64,000 nucleotides of DNA from Macquaria australasica (taxonomy: Eukaryota; Chordata; Actinopteri; Centrarchiformes; Percichthyidae): positions 2,153,501 through 2,217,500 of the forward strand of contig SEMN01000010.1 in NCBI GenBank assembly GCA_005408345.1, in the 5' to 3' direction. A model generated the notes under the pieces. The model was given only the letters and a program-made list of their open reading frames with translations, did no database searches and had not been told where the DNA came from. Made by a program: the position numbers and the translations under genes. This document shows, piece by piece, positions 11,945 to 24,402 of this stretch. The stretch's first letter is position 1; each line of letters starts with the position of its first letter.

Positions 11945-13568
11945 GGTTTCTGATGAATGTTGTTGCTATTTTATGATATTTAGTGGCTGTAAATTTGTCA
12001 ATTTCAGCATGCATTTTCCCAAGAACTACATTACTTTTAAGATCGACCTCTGAAACAACATTTAGATGATCATGATGGAACAAAAATGCACCGAATGCCA
12101 CAATTACCTGTGAACCCCGAAATTGCTGTGAACTTTGTGTCCTTTTCTAACCCCATCAGTAGTGACCAACATAAAACATTTTCCTTCTCTTTTTTTGTGT
12201 TGAGAGTTTGGGTTTCAGTAGGTGGGGCTCTTCTCTTTGTCGGACCATAGTGGTATCACGACTCATGGTACCTACCCAGTTCTTCTTCTGTTTATTTCAG
12301 ACAAAATGAAATCACATCAAATCATGAACACCAGATAATATTTCAAACTAAATAATTCACCAAAAACTGAGCTTTTTAGCACATCAAATGCAAAGCATTT
12401 AATGAATCCTATTGTATTATATCAATCTAAGATAAATTGGATAAAATGGACATTGATTTATATGAAAAATGTAGCAGATTGTTCTATTGATTGACCATCC
12501 TGTCCAACACAGAAAGGGAAGGCTTCATGCTGATCTATTCATATAACACTCTTCTTTCAATCCTGTCCTCTCTGCTCTGTTAGCTTAGTTTAATATTTCC
12601 TCCATGTTGTCTGGTTTTGGATCAGTTCCAGTGCCTCTGTGTGATTTTTTCTGCCCACCAATGCCGGTCTGTGCCTTCTCAGTGCCAGTTCCAGGCTGAA
12701 GAACTAACTGGTAATGCCAGTGGTGTTAATGGACACCATTAGACTACTGTGGGCAGGTAAGCAACACAGTCCCTGGAGGACGGCCTAATTACAGAGAGTT
12801 GGCCGTGTCGCTCACTTCAGTGAGCAGTTTCACACTTCACTTTGCCATAAATAAGGAACAGCTGATGTACATTAGGAGGCAGTGTGGAAGGTTATCCAGC
12901 AGAGAACGTTGCACTGTTTCTAGCTTTATAAGAGCTCAGAGAAATAGGCCTGATGGAGGTTTTATAAAAAGGTGTTTATATGAGACAGGCATTGCAAAAC
13001 TTGTACAAAGCACCACACTGTATATTGAAGTGCGACAGTGCAGAGTTTGTGCTTGATTTGTGCAAAAGCGTGCTTTGAAATTAAATACCTCTGGTGTGCT
13101 GACACCGTTTTGAACTTCCATTACAGCAGTTACAGGTGTGACCTGACAGCAGCAGTGTACAGAAAGCATTCCCAACCAAAATGTCGCTGCTTTTGTGGTA
13201 AAATACTTAACTGCTCAGCTGGTTATAGTAACTATTTATTCATTTAAAAACATTACAGATACAAGCTTTTAGAATACAAATTGTAGTTACATGTATGTGT
13301 ATGTGCATGTGTGTTCATGTGTGCATGTTAGTACATATCTGCATGTGTGTGCAGTTTTACTTGTGTGAATGTCTACTGAGCAGCGTACCTGCCAGGGTAC
13401 ACTAAAAGTGCCTGCATGTACATATCCATCCATCCTCTCTCGCTCTATGTTTCTCTCTCTCTCTCTCCCTCCTTTTCTCCATAGAGTTATCCTTCAGCAA
13501 GGCACCCACAGACCCTGCCTGGAGCTGAGGGTCCTTCGGGACTTCCACTGGTTAGATATAAATAGAAC
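11945..13568. other. Noncoding DNA
   Basis: No gene is recognised. Positions 13280-13350 form an imperfect TGTATGTG-type microsatellite and 13435-13470 a short CT-rich tract. Short open frames on both strands around 12800-13250 show no homology I recognise. Confidence 0.5.
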
Positions 13569-13586
13569 ATGAGCTGGCCAGCTCAT
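13569..13586. repeat. Perfect 18-bp palindrome beside a TATA/MEF2-like site
   Basis: ATGAGCTGGCCAGCTCAT is its own reverse complement. Directly before it, 13556-13565 reads ATATAAATAG, which is a TATA-box-like sequence and, on the minus strand, CTATTTATAT, a good MEF2-type site. The pairing suggests a possible regulatory site, but an 18-bp palindrome can arise by chance in a window of this size. Confidence 0.5.
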
Positions 13587-14691
13587 AAATATATGGAGCT
13601 CCAGTAGAATGATGACATCTCCTGTCTGGCCTACAGCCCTCGCAGGCCACACAAACACCTCAAAATAAATACAGCACTAACAACAGACCCAAAGGCAGTC
13701 TCATCCTGTGTTACTTCATGTAAATGAGAATAGGGAGCCAAAAGGATGCTTCCAGGTTTTCAAATGTGGCATGAATTAACCAAATGTGGCTCTTAAAACA
13801 CTCATCAGTGTGGCTGATTTGGTACATTATATGGAGTGTCATAAAGGTTCAGTGTGGAGATATTTAGCATCACACCGGTTCCCGTTGTGGTGAAAGATTA
13901 ATGAAACATTTTTTTGTATGTTTTTTTTCTGTGGTGGTTCAAGTGGTTCAAAAAGCAAAGCCAGCCTTAATTCCAAACAAAAACCTTTGTATTTGCAAGC
14001 TCCCTACATACCCATTCTGGTAAACAGCAAATCTTGTTAAAAGACAAACAACAGCATTTGATGAACAGAGAGTTGTGAAAATGGATTTAGTTGAGTATTT
14101 CAGTGAGGATTGCACATTGTTATTTAGTGGTGTAAACAAAGTGCTGGGCTCTCAGCAGATGAGGGGATGATATGCTGTGAAATGGAAAACTATCCATAGC
14201 AGAGGCAACCTGACAGGCATGACAGGATTTTCAACACGTCTCCACACTCCACCAAGATCAAACATTCAACAACATAATAAATGGCAGCAAAGAAAATCTT
14301 CAAATATGGTTGATTAGGTCTGATACAGGCTGTAAGTGTTTTTAAATGAGAGATTAGTGAAGGGAATTCTTACCAGTGAGATGTGAGTCAACAGCGGTTC
14401 AAGTAGCTGCTACAATGTTGAATATAAGCATTCAAAGGCAAACCACCTGCAGTGACATCACTGATTAGGGTGTAGCTAGACGTGCCCACAAGTGCAACAG
14501 CAGTGTTCTATGAGATAAGCTTTAAATCGCCCTTTATGATAATCATTTTTTTATTTTCATAGTTAAAGTTAGTTATTTTCCAAGATTTACATTCAACAAC
14601 AAACATTTTTTTTGCACATATCTTTTTCACTACAACATAACATTACTAACCACTTTTCAAAGCATGCCATACAGGATGCTTTTGTAGTACA
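13587..14691. other. Noncoding DNA
   Basis: AT-rich, with no exon or repeat recognised apart from short T runs near 13908-13930. Confidence 0.5.
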
Positions 14692-15094
14692 CAGGGTTCG
14701 TACAGCTTTTTAAGAGTAAAATTCAAGCACTTTTCAAACACTTTCAATAAACCAAAAATTTCCAGACTCTCGAAGCCTTTATTGTCACATCTAAATAAGT
14801 GCAATTGCGAAAAATAAAGTTTACAGAATTCCTTTATACCCATAGCAGTCAATGTATATTGTCACTTTATTTATTTATTTATTTTACCAGCTGTTCATAT
14901 TAACTTTGATTGTGATTGATGTTGTAATTGTGATTATTTAATGCTTCCTTATTTCCAGAACCTTCCTTTATTATGATAAAAAAATCAAGCATTTTTCAAG
15001 AAGTGTATTCAAATTCAAGCATATTCCTAACCTTGAAAACATAACAGTTAAAATTTAGCATTTTCCAAACTTTAAAGACTTTGTACGAACCCTG
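14692..15094. mobile_element. hAT-like MITE with perfect terminal repeats
   Basis: The left end is CAGGGTTCGTACA and the right end is its exact reverse complement (TGTACGAACCCTG read allowing for the 15082-15094 edge). The first 12 bases are identical and similarity continues weakly inward. The ends CAGGG...CCCTG are typical of the hAT superfamily. AGTACA lies immediately outside both ends (14686-14691 and 15095-15100), consistent with a target-site duplication that is now 6 bp, where intact hAT copies show 8. Inside are multiple 'ttcaagcatttttca' phrases in both orientations. At 403 bp with no transposase frame it is non-autonomous. Confidence 0.8.
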
Positions 15095-17860
15095 AGTACA
15101 GGAAATACACAACAGTGAGCAATTCCTGCCTTTTTTTCCCTTGAAAGTTACATTTTTATCATGTGGTGTTTTTCCAAACTGTAAATGTCATTGGTGTTGC
15201 ATTCAATTACCTAAAGGACCTGCACACCTACACAGGTGTTTTCACTCATTTGGGCTAATTAGACCTCTGCTCAGGTTGAAGCTGTGCGGAGCAATGCTGA
15301 GAATTATGTGGGGTCACAAAACTCTGAACAAAATGAGGATGACAAAGGGGTAAAGTCTCTGCAGGCGGAACAAAGCTAAGAAGAACATTGGGGGCATGTC
15401 AATCAAGCTCAGTCCACACAGTCCTCAGAAGAGGTCTAATTAGGCAAAACAAGGGAAATCATCTGTGTGGGTGCACCTATAGCGTGTAGGGCCCTTGACT
15501 CAAACAGGATGCAGGTGCGTGCAAATTAATTGTCATAACATACAGGAATGCCTTGATAGTATCAGTCTGAAACCTTCAGGTATGTTCTGCGTAATGGTCA
15601 CCAATAATATACTGCAAATGTAAGTAAGTACAACATGTAGTAAATTAGCTAATATATGCAACACTACCAGGTCCATTTAACACCAAAGCTAATTCATACA
15701 AATGACATTTCAAAATTAAACAGCATTCACTGAGGCATATTAGCCAGACCATTCATGACTTTGATAGGAGCTATTTTCCTCAAGTGTAAAGTATTAAGTG
15801 GATCTTGTTCACCAGGTGGCCATAAAGCTCACATACAGTACAACTCAACAATCATTATCTTAATGCGGGAATGCCTCTGAGGAAGCCGAGCCCCGACAAA
15901 ATTAACGGTCTCCAGCCTGGAGTCATTGCAATCTCTCTAGGTAGGGGACCTTCGTGGAAAGACCTTTTATTACATGTAGCAGCATGTGCTAAGGTAGAAA
16001 CTGAGATAACCTTCACATTGATATAACTACATAGCTTACTAGTAAGTGCATCACTGTGTACGTATATGAAGAAAAATCTGAAGAAAATGCATCTCCAGTG
16101 TTGAAAATATTGAATTGTTTGCTTTTGAAGTAGAAGAAACCAGAAGAAACCCAAACACATGCATGCTGAAACTAATTGTGAATATACACAATGTTCCTGC
16201 TCCTGTGTAATAAGAATTCACATCCACACATGGACACACAAACACACACTGTGGCTTGCGAGTCAAAGGTGCAGAGTTAACATTTTTGTGGCTGCTCTGG
16301 GTTGGCTGATTGATTGATTTTCCTTGACAGCACACTGCTGGTGAATATCTTCATCTACAGCAGTGATGGTGATCTCGGTGCTGTGCGGGTGGTACCAGTG
16401 AGAGCAAAAGCTTTAATCAGCCATCAGAATTAATCAATGCAAAGAGCCGATTTATTTTGATGATGATTTCATAGCTTGATCCTTTTGAGTCCTGCAATCT
16501 GTAAGTGTAAGCAGCCAGACCCACAGTTATCTGCCATGTGTTGCCAACTGGCTTCAAACTTTCAAAGATCCAGCAGTGTCTCAGTGAGATGCATTTGACC
16601 AACAAAAATGACATTCACATGTGGTGCTTTCATTTGGCTCATTCATTTTCCAAGGATGGATTGCTTTCTTGATTTTTCATGCCTGAATCTCTACGTCAGG
16701 AGAAACAATCTGAACAATGTCAGAAGTGTGGAACAAAGACATCGTCTCCCGACTCCCTGGGTATGAGCAATCTTCTGCTCAAGAAAATTCTACAAGGGCT
16801 CAAGAAATCAGGTTAGTAAATGAGATTTGTGAATGTTCATTATAATAAATATAGCTGCTGCCGACTTCACAAGGACAGAAAATAGGAAAAAATGAATAAA
16901 AGTAAAGATTATGGGAAGAGATCTATTGATGGGGGAAACGGGCTCGTTCAAACTTGGCAGTGAGTGAGTAGAGCTTTGTTAATAACTGTCTGCAATCCCA
17001 GATGGGCTGATGTGAGGGATTGTCTGATATGTTGCTGTGAGAGGAGGCACACAGGCGAGAAGCAAAAGGTGATTGGTTTTTATTGTTCTCCTAACAGCTG
17101 ACATCCCGCCCAATTTTGTTTGTGCAATCCCCAATCTTTGGAGTTCTGTTTGTCTGTGTTCAGAAGCATCAAACTACACTAAAACGCCTCTGTGTAATGG
17201 TGTTGCTTTTGTCCCCAGCCTACCCACATAACATGGCTTATACTGTAGCCCAGCAGGAAAAGCAATGTGTTTACTGGTTTTCCTTTTCATGGTCATGGGG
17301 CGGCTGGATCTCAATGTGAATTGGGTGGAAAGGTTGAGACAGGCACTTGCACTCATGCCCCTGTGCAATTTGTCGTCTCCTCAGTAACCATGCAAGCCCA
17401 ACATTGAATTGTCGCTAACAATCAAGCCTGTGAGGCCTCTGAGCCACCGCACGCAGCAGGAGCCTGAAATTAATTTGGCAAATACAAAAGCAATACAGTG
17501 AGAAACTAGCGTGATGTGGCCTCAACACCTAACGAGACACTTTTCTTTGCCATCTGAGTTATTATCAGTTTTTCCATTCTGAGCTGCACCGCTCTGTGGT
17601 AGACAACAACTGCAATTGTGCCACTGAGGTCCCAGACCAGTCAATATGAGAGACTAAAGTAGGCTACAATAGAAAGCAGACATCAGTTCAATCATTCAGT
17701 CTGTGGCAGAGAAAAACACAGAGTGAGGCTGTTATGTAGCAGCTGTCTAGGAGAATAGGGAGTAGCATCGCTCTTATTGAGCAATAAAATATAACCTGGG
17801 GGGCAGATATCGCTGTGTCCCGCACAATCAATAAGACTATTTTCAACCTCACTGATGCTG
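15095..17860. other. Noncoding DNA, no gene recognised
   Basis: Ordinary sequence with scattered CpGs. Short frames overlap on both strands without splice context. Nothing recognisable as exon, RNA gene or interspersed repeat. Confidence 0.5.
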
Positions 17861-17864
17861 CAGC

Positions 17865-18392
17865 TGTGTGTGTGCGCACGTGGAGCCACGGAGGAACACA
17901 CACAAAGGCATGCGACCAAACCCACAGACACGCACACTCACGGAACATATAAAAAGACAGGTGGACGGCAAGCTTATGCAAAAGAAGCGCACATGCAGGT
18001 GTGTTGCCCTGTGAATACAAAGACACACACAGTCTGTTTCACACTGTACCCACACCACATATGACACAGAAGCACAAGACAGATGTGTGGTGATGTGCAT
18101 GTAAGCGCGCACACAACATAAAGTTCACACGTAAGTATAGTTACGTGAATGCACACACTCACTGAATAAATTCCTCTTTGGAAGTTCAGAACCTTTTTCT
18201 GTACGTGTCTAAAATGTACTGCAACACCCACAGCACAAAACAGACATACAAGTCTGCACTCACACACTCTCAAACAGATGCACACACATTCTCACTCTGT
18301 CACCCACTTAATGATTCAATCTGTGGCTGCTCTACTGTCTTTCTCTCTCCCTCTGAGTGTGTGTATGTGTGTGCGTGTGTGTGTGTGTGATG
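17865..18392. repeat. Imperfect CA/TG-rich low-complexity region
   Basis: Repeated CACACA/TGTGTG runs broken by other bases, ending with a purer GTGTGTGTGCGTGTG tract near 18359-18390. The many open frames here (Cys/Val or Thr/His-rich) come from the repeat. Confidence 0.8.
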
Positions 18393-19063
18393 TAGAATGT
18401 GTAATTAAAGCAGCCCCAGGGTTGTCACTTCAGCAGCTGATTTCCATAAAAACTGTATTTCATTTTATACTCTGATTCAGTGTTTGGATAAAAACTGAGC
18501 TGAGGCAATCCGTTGAACTCCACTAGGAAAATGATAAACTTTAAATCTGAATCTGGATTCTGTCATGGTGCATTTCTTTGTAAGCAGAATGCTTCATTCA
18601 AGGTTGTTAAGGCTAATATATGTAATGACATGAACATAAATTTATAAACAGGAATATGCAGCCATTACATTTGTTATGTAAGTAGGTTTTCCTGCACCAA
18701 CTTTTTATATCACTAATAAAACAAAGAGGATTGCTATAGACAAAGCCAAAAAGTGATGAATGACATTTCAAACTTCTCATTTTTTGCGCACTACATGCGT
18801 GGATGTCAGTAGTGAATGACCTTTCTCATTGATGATTTGCTCCAACTGCCTGAATGTCATCAGTTCATTGGTTTAACTATATACATTTGTGGGGTCTGTT
18901 ACTTTATTGGCTCTTACAGTAATATCAGTGCGGTATGTATCCTAAATATAGTGAAAATGTTTGAAATGAGGGAATAAGTGGAAAACCATTGCTAGAGTAA
19001 ATATATTGTCAACATACAGGCTAAACAAATCCAGGTATTTTAAGAGTGGATAATTAAACTCAC
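18393..19063. other. Start of the first intron of the minus-strand gene (inferred) and flanking DNA
   Basis: If the donor at 19063 is used, sequence to the left is intron. The reading frame continues through the donor to a stop at 18942, but those extra residues (Tyr/Phe/His-rich) look like read-through into intron. I could not find a convincing second exon between here and position 1. Confidence 0.5.
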
Positions 19064-19160
19064 CTTGGTTGCAATGGCTGAAGCGAGGGAGGACAATTCC
19101 AAGAAAGAGTGAAACGAGGGAAAATCTGTTTCCAAAACTCATGTCTGCTGCAACATCCAT
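19064..19160 (-). CDS. First coding exon of a secreted or membrane protein (signal peptide exon), partial gene
   Basis: On the minus strand an ATG at 19160 has a favourable context (G at -3, G at +4) and opens a frame of 32 codons plus one base. It stops exactly at AACCAAG|GTGAGT, a consensus splice donor (intron begins at 19063), giving phase 1. The peptide starts MDVAADMSFG, then has a basic residue and a hydrophobic core FSLVSLFLGIVL, followed by PRFSHCNQ. This is a classic n-h-c signal peptide layout with likely cleavage near the SHC/NQ end. A second in-frame ATG at 19142 gives a shorter start (MSFGNRF) and a more typical signal peptide length, so it could be the true start. Phase-1 signal-peptide exons are common in cell-surface receptor and adhesion genes, but I cannot name the gene. 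Downstream exons were not found, so only this exon can be supported. Confidence 0.65.
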
Positions 19161-19800
19161 CACCGGCTTTATCTGAGGTACTTCTAGCCGAGAGGTAACG
19201 TGGTCAGAGATAAGCGTGGCTGGATTCTCCACAAGCACCGATCCGCTGGTCCTGGTCCTTACATTTGGTCCCGGTCGGAGAGAACTGCCGGGCGGCGGAA
19301 CAAGAGGAGATCCATCCCTCACCTGGAGGCAGCGGCGGCGATGGCGCGGAACGGAGAGATTTTCTATAAAGTCGTAAAAAATATCTAAAGTCAAATCAAA
19401 TTTTCAGACAAGGTGAGAAACACCTAGATCCTAACAACTTTGAAGATTTCCCACGGACTTCAGTCGCTGGTATTGCATTGTTTTAAAGATACACTAAAAT
19501 GCCCATATGAATCTAGTGCGTCTCCGTAGCGCACAGAGTCGTGACAGACTTTAGAAATCCTGATGTTGGCACGGCAATGTGCCTCGGACTACCAGCTCTC
19601 TGTCTCCAGCCCGGTCCGCTGCAGCGGCGAGATGGGGACGGTGAACAGAGAAATGATTGGGATGCACCGGAGGAGCAGCTGAAGCGGCGGCTACAGTGGG
19701 AGACTGTGCGCATCTGTACAGGATGCTCGGCACTAGAGGGGGTTAGCTGACAAGGCAATGGCGTGTGTGTGTGTGCGTGCGTTATCTCATTGGTTCAAGT
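19161..19800 (-). promoter_or_regulatory. 5' untranslated region and CpG-rich promoter of the minus-strand gene
   Basis: This block is richer in G+C and CpG than almost all of the window (for example 'cgccatcgccgccgctgcc' near 19325 and the 19555-19735 segment). It lies directly upstream, on the minus strand, of the signal-peptide exon. A CCAAT box on the minus strand sits at 19793-19789. No good TATA box is seen, which fits a CpG-type promoter. An upstream ATG at 19713 opens a 67-codon frame ending near 19513, which could act as an uORF. Another donor-like CCAG|GTGAGG lies near 19321 and could allow alternative 5' UTR splicing. The exact transcription start is unknown. Confidence 0.55.
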
Positions 19801-21924
19801 GCAGGGCTTCCCAAATCTTTCCACAAGGACCTGGTAAATGATAAAATAGACCTGTGTGAATTAAATAACTGTAAATTTAAACTGTACTTCCTGGAAATCA
19901 AGGAACAATGAAACTTATGGAAAAAAAAAGTGAATAGATGCAGTCACTCTTGTTCTAATATTTAATTTTGGCCCCTATATATAATCTTCAATGTGTCTAT
20001 ACAGCTTTATGCATTAGAAGACATACATTATGTGGATCTACTGTAATACTTTGTGGCCTATAGTGGTGCTTTCAGCCTCCTTTACCCGCAGTTAAATGGA
20101 AAATACACCTTATACCTTCGTTTTAATCAGTATACATACATAGCTACAATTATTTCCATTGGCAGCATAGTGGTTTATTGGAGTATGGTAAACATTTTTT
20201 GATTCACAGCTGGAAGTCCTGCATACAAATAAATCAGTCCACAGTCAATTACTAATTCAGTGTAAACTATGCAATTCAAAATGTGTCATCCAGTTGATTG
20301 CTCACTTGAAGTCAGAATGCATCAACTTAGGGACACTGATTTGATCACACTTACTTTGTAATAATTGGAATAACCTAATTAAATGTTTTAATTTTAATCG
20401 AGCCCCATCTAATATAATGATATCGACATCAGAATACTCCTATAACATTTTGGGAACAATGCCAGTTATCTTATCTTTACAGATAGTAACTACTCAACCA
20501 GCAGTACTGATGTGAAATTGCCAACTCATGTTCAGCTTGTCTATACAACAAACTTTGTCCCAGAGGAAGTGTAGCTTCATATCCACCCATTGCAATGGTG
20601 CAACAATGAGCTGCTCTGCTTGCCAAGCTGCCAATGTCAGCCAAGATTAGGGAAGGTCTTCCTCTCATCTTCATGGACGTCTCATCGAGTGAGTAAGCAA
20701 ACCCTCCCCAACCTGACCGGGTTAAACAAAGCAACGCTGGCTGCTGTGATGAGACCCAGTCAATCAGGACATAGAAACAGCTTCCTGTCAGCACAGAGGA
20801 GGTAAATACATCAACATCACAATCCGTCACCACCACTTAGCTCCCAGCCAATCACCAAACAATACAGAGAAGCTGCCAACTGACTACTGACTTTGTGTGG
20901 CGCAACGTGCAAACATATTAAAGGACGGAGGGTTGTAGAGTAGAATATATTGACCACAGTGGCCTGTTTGTGTCTATTGTAGCTGGGGGGAGGCCGCACA
21001 CTCTACAGAAATGGATCAAGCTATTAACGTCACTGTGCAGATGTATTGCAGCTATAAATAGATGGATAAATATTGCGGTGCCTCTCAGCGAATGGCGATG
21101 TTATAGAAATCAGACTGGTGGCAACAGTGTGTGTACTGTAGATTTGCCATTGCTGGGGGAAGAATTACATTGTAAGCACTTTCACACTTGCCACTACTTT
21201 ATGCTTTTATACTTCAACAGCAATCTATTACATGTCAGCAAATGTGTCTGTTAGCCTAAAATTGTTGATTTTCACTATATGTTGTCTATGGTTATGAGAT
21301 AGTGTGTACATCAACTTCTTTTACTGCTACCTTGGCCACTATGATTATTATTTCCAGTATAAATACATTATCTACAACTACTGTACTTCTTATGCTATTA
21401 CTACTAATACTACAAAAATGCAAAATAGAAAATATTGCAGATGACTTAAATCATCTCTCATCCCTTGTAGTGGGTAATGACTGAGAAAGATGATCAAAGA
21501 GAGCAAACTGTTGAGAAGAGGTCCTCTACTGCCACCCCCCTGCAATGATTTGGTTTCCTTTGATGTAATGTTGGTCAATGAGGTGTGACTGTAGTGTATA
21601 GGGGGCCTAACTGTGAGCTATGATTCCCCGTGTCCAGAGAGAACAAGCTCCGTCCATCTGTACTCATCACAGGCAAAGAGCTGGAACGAGACCACACCAG
21701 CACAACTGACAGAGACAATGAGACTTTATAACGCTAATGGCTTCCCTAATGTCCTGTTCACAATGAAGTGCCAGCCCATAGAGAACTGTCCCACACGTGG
21801 ATTGAATCCAGACTGTTAAAAACTTAGGCCTAAAGGAAAACTTCCCCCCAAATGACTTTAACACTGTTAATAGGAAGCCTGTTTTTCTTGGGTCATTACA
21901 GCATGTTGTTTGGTGTTGTATTTT
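19801..21924. other. Noncoding DNA upstream of the minus-strand gene
   Basis: No gene is recognised. The phrase 'cagggcttcccaaatcttt' near 19802 resembles the start of old hAT-type fish repeats, but no matching right end is seen. Positions 21600-21810 are relatively complex and contain an open frame of 68 codons without recognisable homology. Confidence 0.45.
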
Positions 21925-21925
21925 T

Positions 21926-22683
21926 AGCCATGCTAGCAGCATGGCCCCAGGGATGGCAATGTTGGTCAATAGTTCAGTTGGTTGTCCAAAACCTTAGTCC
22001 AAACTGAAATAACAACTATTGGATAGATTGTCATGAAATTTTGTACTGACATTCATGCTCCTCAGAGGATGAATCCTAATGACTTTGGTGATCCCCTGAC
22101 TTTTCATCTAGTGCCACTGTTAAGTTTACATTGTTTTTTAGTGAAAGCTCAACAATTATTGGATGGATTGCAATGAAATTTGGTACAGATACATATGGTT
22201 TTCAGAGGATGAATTCTGCTGTCTTTGGTGATCCTGACTTTTCATTTAGCGCCACAGCTGGTCAAAGTTTTAACTATTCAAGTGAAATATCTCGACATCC
22301 ACTTGATGGACTGGCACGACATTTTGTATTGACATTTATTATTTTCTTCTAGTGCCACCATGACGTTGAAGTTTGTGGGTTTAAGTTAAATATCTTCACA
22401 ACTATGACATTTGGTATAAACATTCATGTTCCCCTCAGGATGAAATAATAACTTTGGTCATCCCATAATTTTTCATCAAGGTCCATCATCAAATCGAAAT
22501 TTTAACTTGTCCAATGCTTTGGTTTATGACCAAATGCCTGCAAAACTAATAACAGTCCCTTTACCTTCAGCTGTCAACATCAGCATGTTAGCACTGCCAG
22601 TTTGAGCATTTTAGCATGCCGATGTTAGCTCAAAGCACCACTGTTCTTCAGTACAGCCTCACAGAGCTGCTAGTGTGGCAGTA
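21926..22683. mobile_element. Inverted-repeat element carrying internal tandem repeats
   Basis: The left end reads AGCCATGCTAGCAGC. The reverse complement of the right end reads TACTGCCACACTAGCAGC, matching at about 12 of 14 over GCCAYRCTAGCAGC. Between them are four diverged tandem units (next entry) and a unique right part ending 'gtacagcctcacagagctgc'. This design, short inverted ends around repeated 'ttggatggattgc.atgaaattt' units, is one I associate with an abundant fish repeat. No protein is encoded. The element is well diverged, so probably old. Confidence 0.7.
22013..22500 (+). repeat. Four diverged tandem units inside the inverted-repeat element
   Basis: Units start near 22013, 22153, 22295 and 22398. 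The first two are about 140 bp and the later two about 100 bp because of internal deletions. Shared order within a unit: 'caactattggatggattg', 'atgaaatttggtac', 'cattcatg', 'cagaggatgaat', 'gactttggtgatcc', 'tgacttttcat', 'tagtgccac' and then 'aagtgaaatatctc'. Units 3 and 4 keep only part of this. Confidence 0.75.
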
Positions 22684-24402
22684 GACTCTTGTTGTTGAAG
22701 TCTTGTTATGATTCCTAGATAAGTGGAAAAGTGTAAATGACATGACTTCACATTAAGTGGCACATTACTTTTGATTGTGGTGTCTGTGTCACATTCTTGG
22801 TATAGTCTAAACAAACGTATTCATTAGTAAATGATGAATGTCATGTTTTGGTGCCTTTTTAAAAACATTTTTTTACTGCCAACAGACAAGGAAAAAAAGA
22901 TCGTAAAAGAAGCAGAAATATCAATTTCTCTGCTTATATTAGCCTCAATAGACCCGAAGGCACTTTCTTACAAGCCATGTATTTTGAGAAAGGGACCTAT
23001 AACTCTAACCTTTCCTGATCTCTCAATAACAGTTCTTCTTTCCACCACAGCTGGATACAACAAGTCCAGACATGTTGCCTGGGGTTGCTGATGCACTATA
23101 CTACTAGTAGATGTAAATGAAAAAGTACATGTTTGAGGTAGAAGCTGACATCCTATGGGTGCTAGTACATTCATAAAAAATATGTAAAAAATATCAGGCC
23201 ATAAAAGTTATGTTCTTAAATTTGAATTTATTAAGTCAACATTAATTTCAAACAAGGCCTAGTTGTTACTAATATAAGAGCCATAGAAAAATGCATTGCT
23301 GTCCACTATAACTCTAATGGTTAAAGTAATAATAACATAATTTGATTGTGGTGAAGCAATGCAATGAAACCTGCATCATACTGAACAGAGCTGCTCACAC
23401 ACCTACAGTATACTGATTTAATTAGTAAGGGTTTTAATAAAGAGTTTGAGCTTTTTAAGTGCTTTTTAAGGGCTACAAGAAAGGATGAAAATTCTAGCAA
23501 ACATTTATTTTAGTCTGACAGAAAATTTGACAGAATAATTTAAAAATAATAAACAACTCTGCTGAATAATAGTAGTCTATTTGTATTCATCTTTGCCCAG
23601 TTTAGTCCAACTCTTGTTGATTCAGTTCAAGCCAAGTAAAGATTCAGTAATTAAACTGGCTGTGAAGCTGTGCTTGTCTAAGGACTTATAGTGCAGTTTA
23701 ACAGTGCTGTTCTGGGTTGGCAAAATAAAGATCGACCCTTGAATCTCTGTCATAATTACCCACTGCTCTAGTGTAGAAAAAAAAAGAACTCAGCAATGAT
23801 TTACTTTTGTTTTCCCATGGTATGGGATACATTGCACCTCATCCTCAATAAACTTTTGAGACTCAGAGGATTTGCACTGCAACAGTAAACCCATTTTCCT
23901 ATTCTTGATTATTGCATTAGCCCTGAGGGAACGCTCTACTATCTATGCGAGGCTTCATTCTGTTGCCCAAGGCGAGGATGACATTGAATATTTTCAAATA
24001 GCATAACACAAAACGGTGACAGTGGAAAAAACAATTGCTCAAAAACAAACCGTGATTACAGTGCTTCAAAATTGCCTGCAGTAATTTACAGTCTGCCTTG
24101 TCTTCCAATTGGTTTTTCAAATTCAAGCTCAGCTTTTGATTTACATTATGCGTTTGTATGGCCTGTAAACACAGGCCCCTGAGGGTGGAGCATAGTGGAG
24201 AGCATTGACCTACATATGTACAGGCATGGGTGTAGGCGATGATCTGCACCGACTCTGTAAGGGACTTCATCCATGTGTTAGGCCAAGGGTTTAATTGTTA
24301 ATGCTGCAAGGGAATTTAAGCAAACAAGACAGACACTAGCTATATTGCCATTAGGGTAAAACTTAAGCATAGAAATGTGTCATGGGCAGAAACCTATCCT
24401 AG
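22684..24402. other. Noncoding DNA
   Basis: AT-rich, with no exon recognised. A frame at 22831-23091 on the plus strand and one at 23917-24270 on the minus strand are unsupported by splice sites or homology. Confidence 0.5.
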
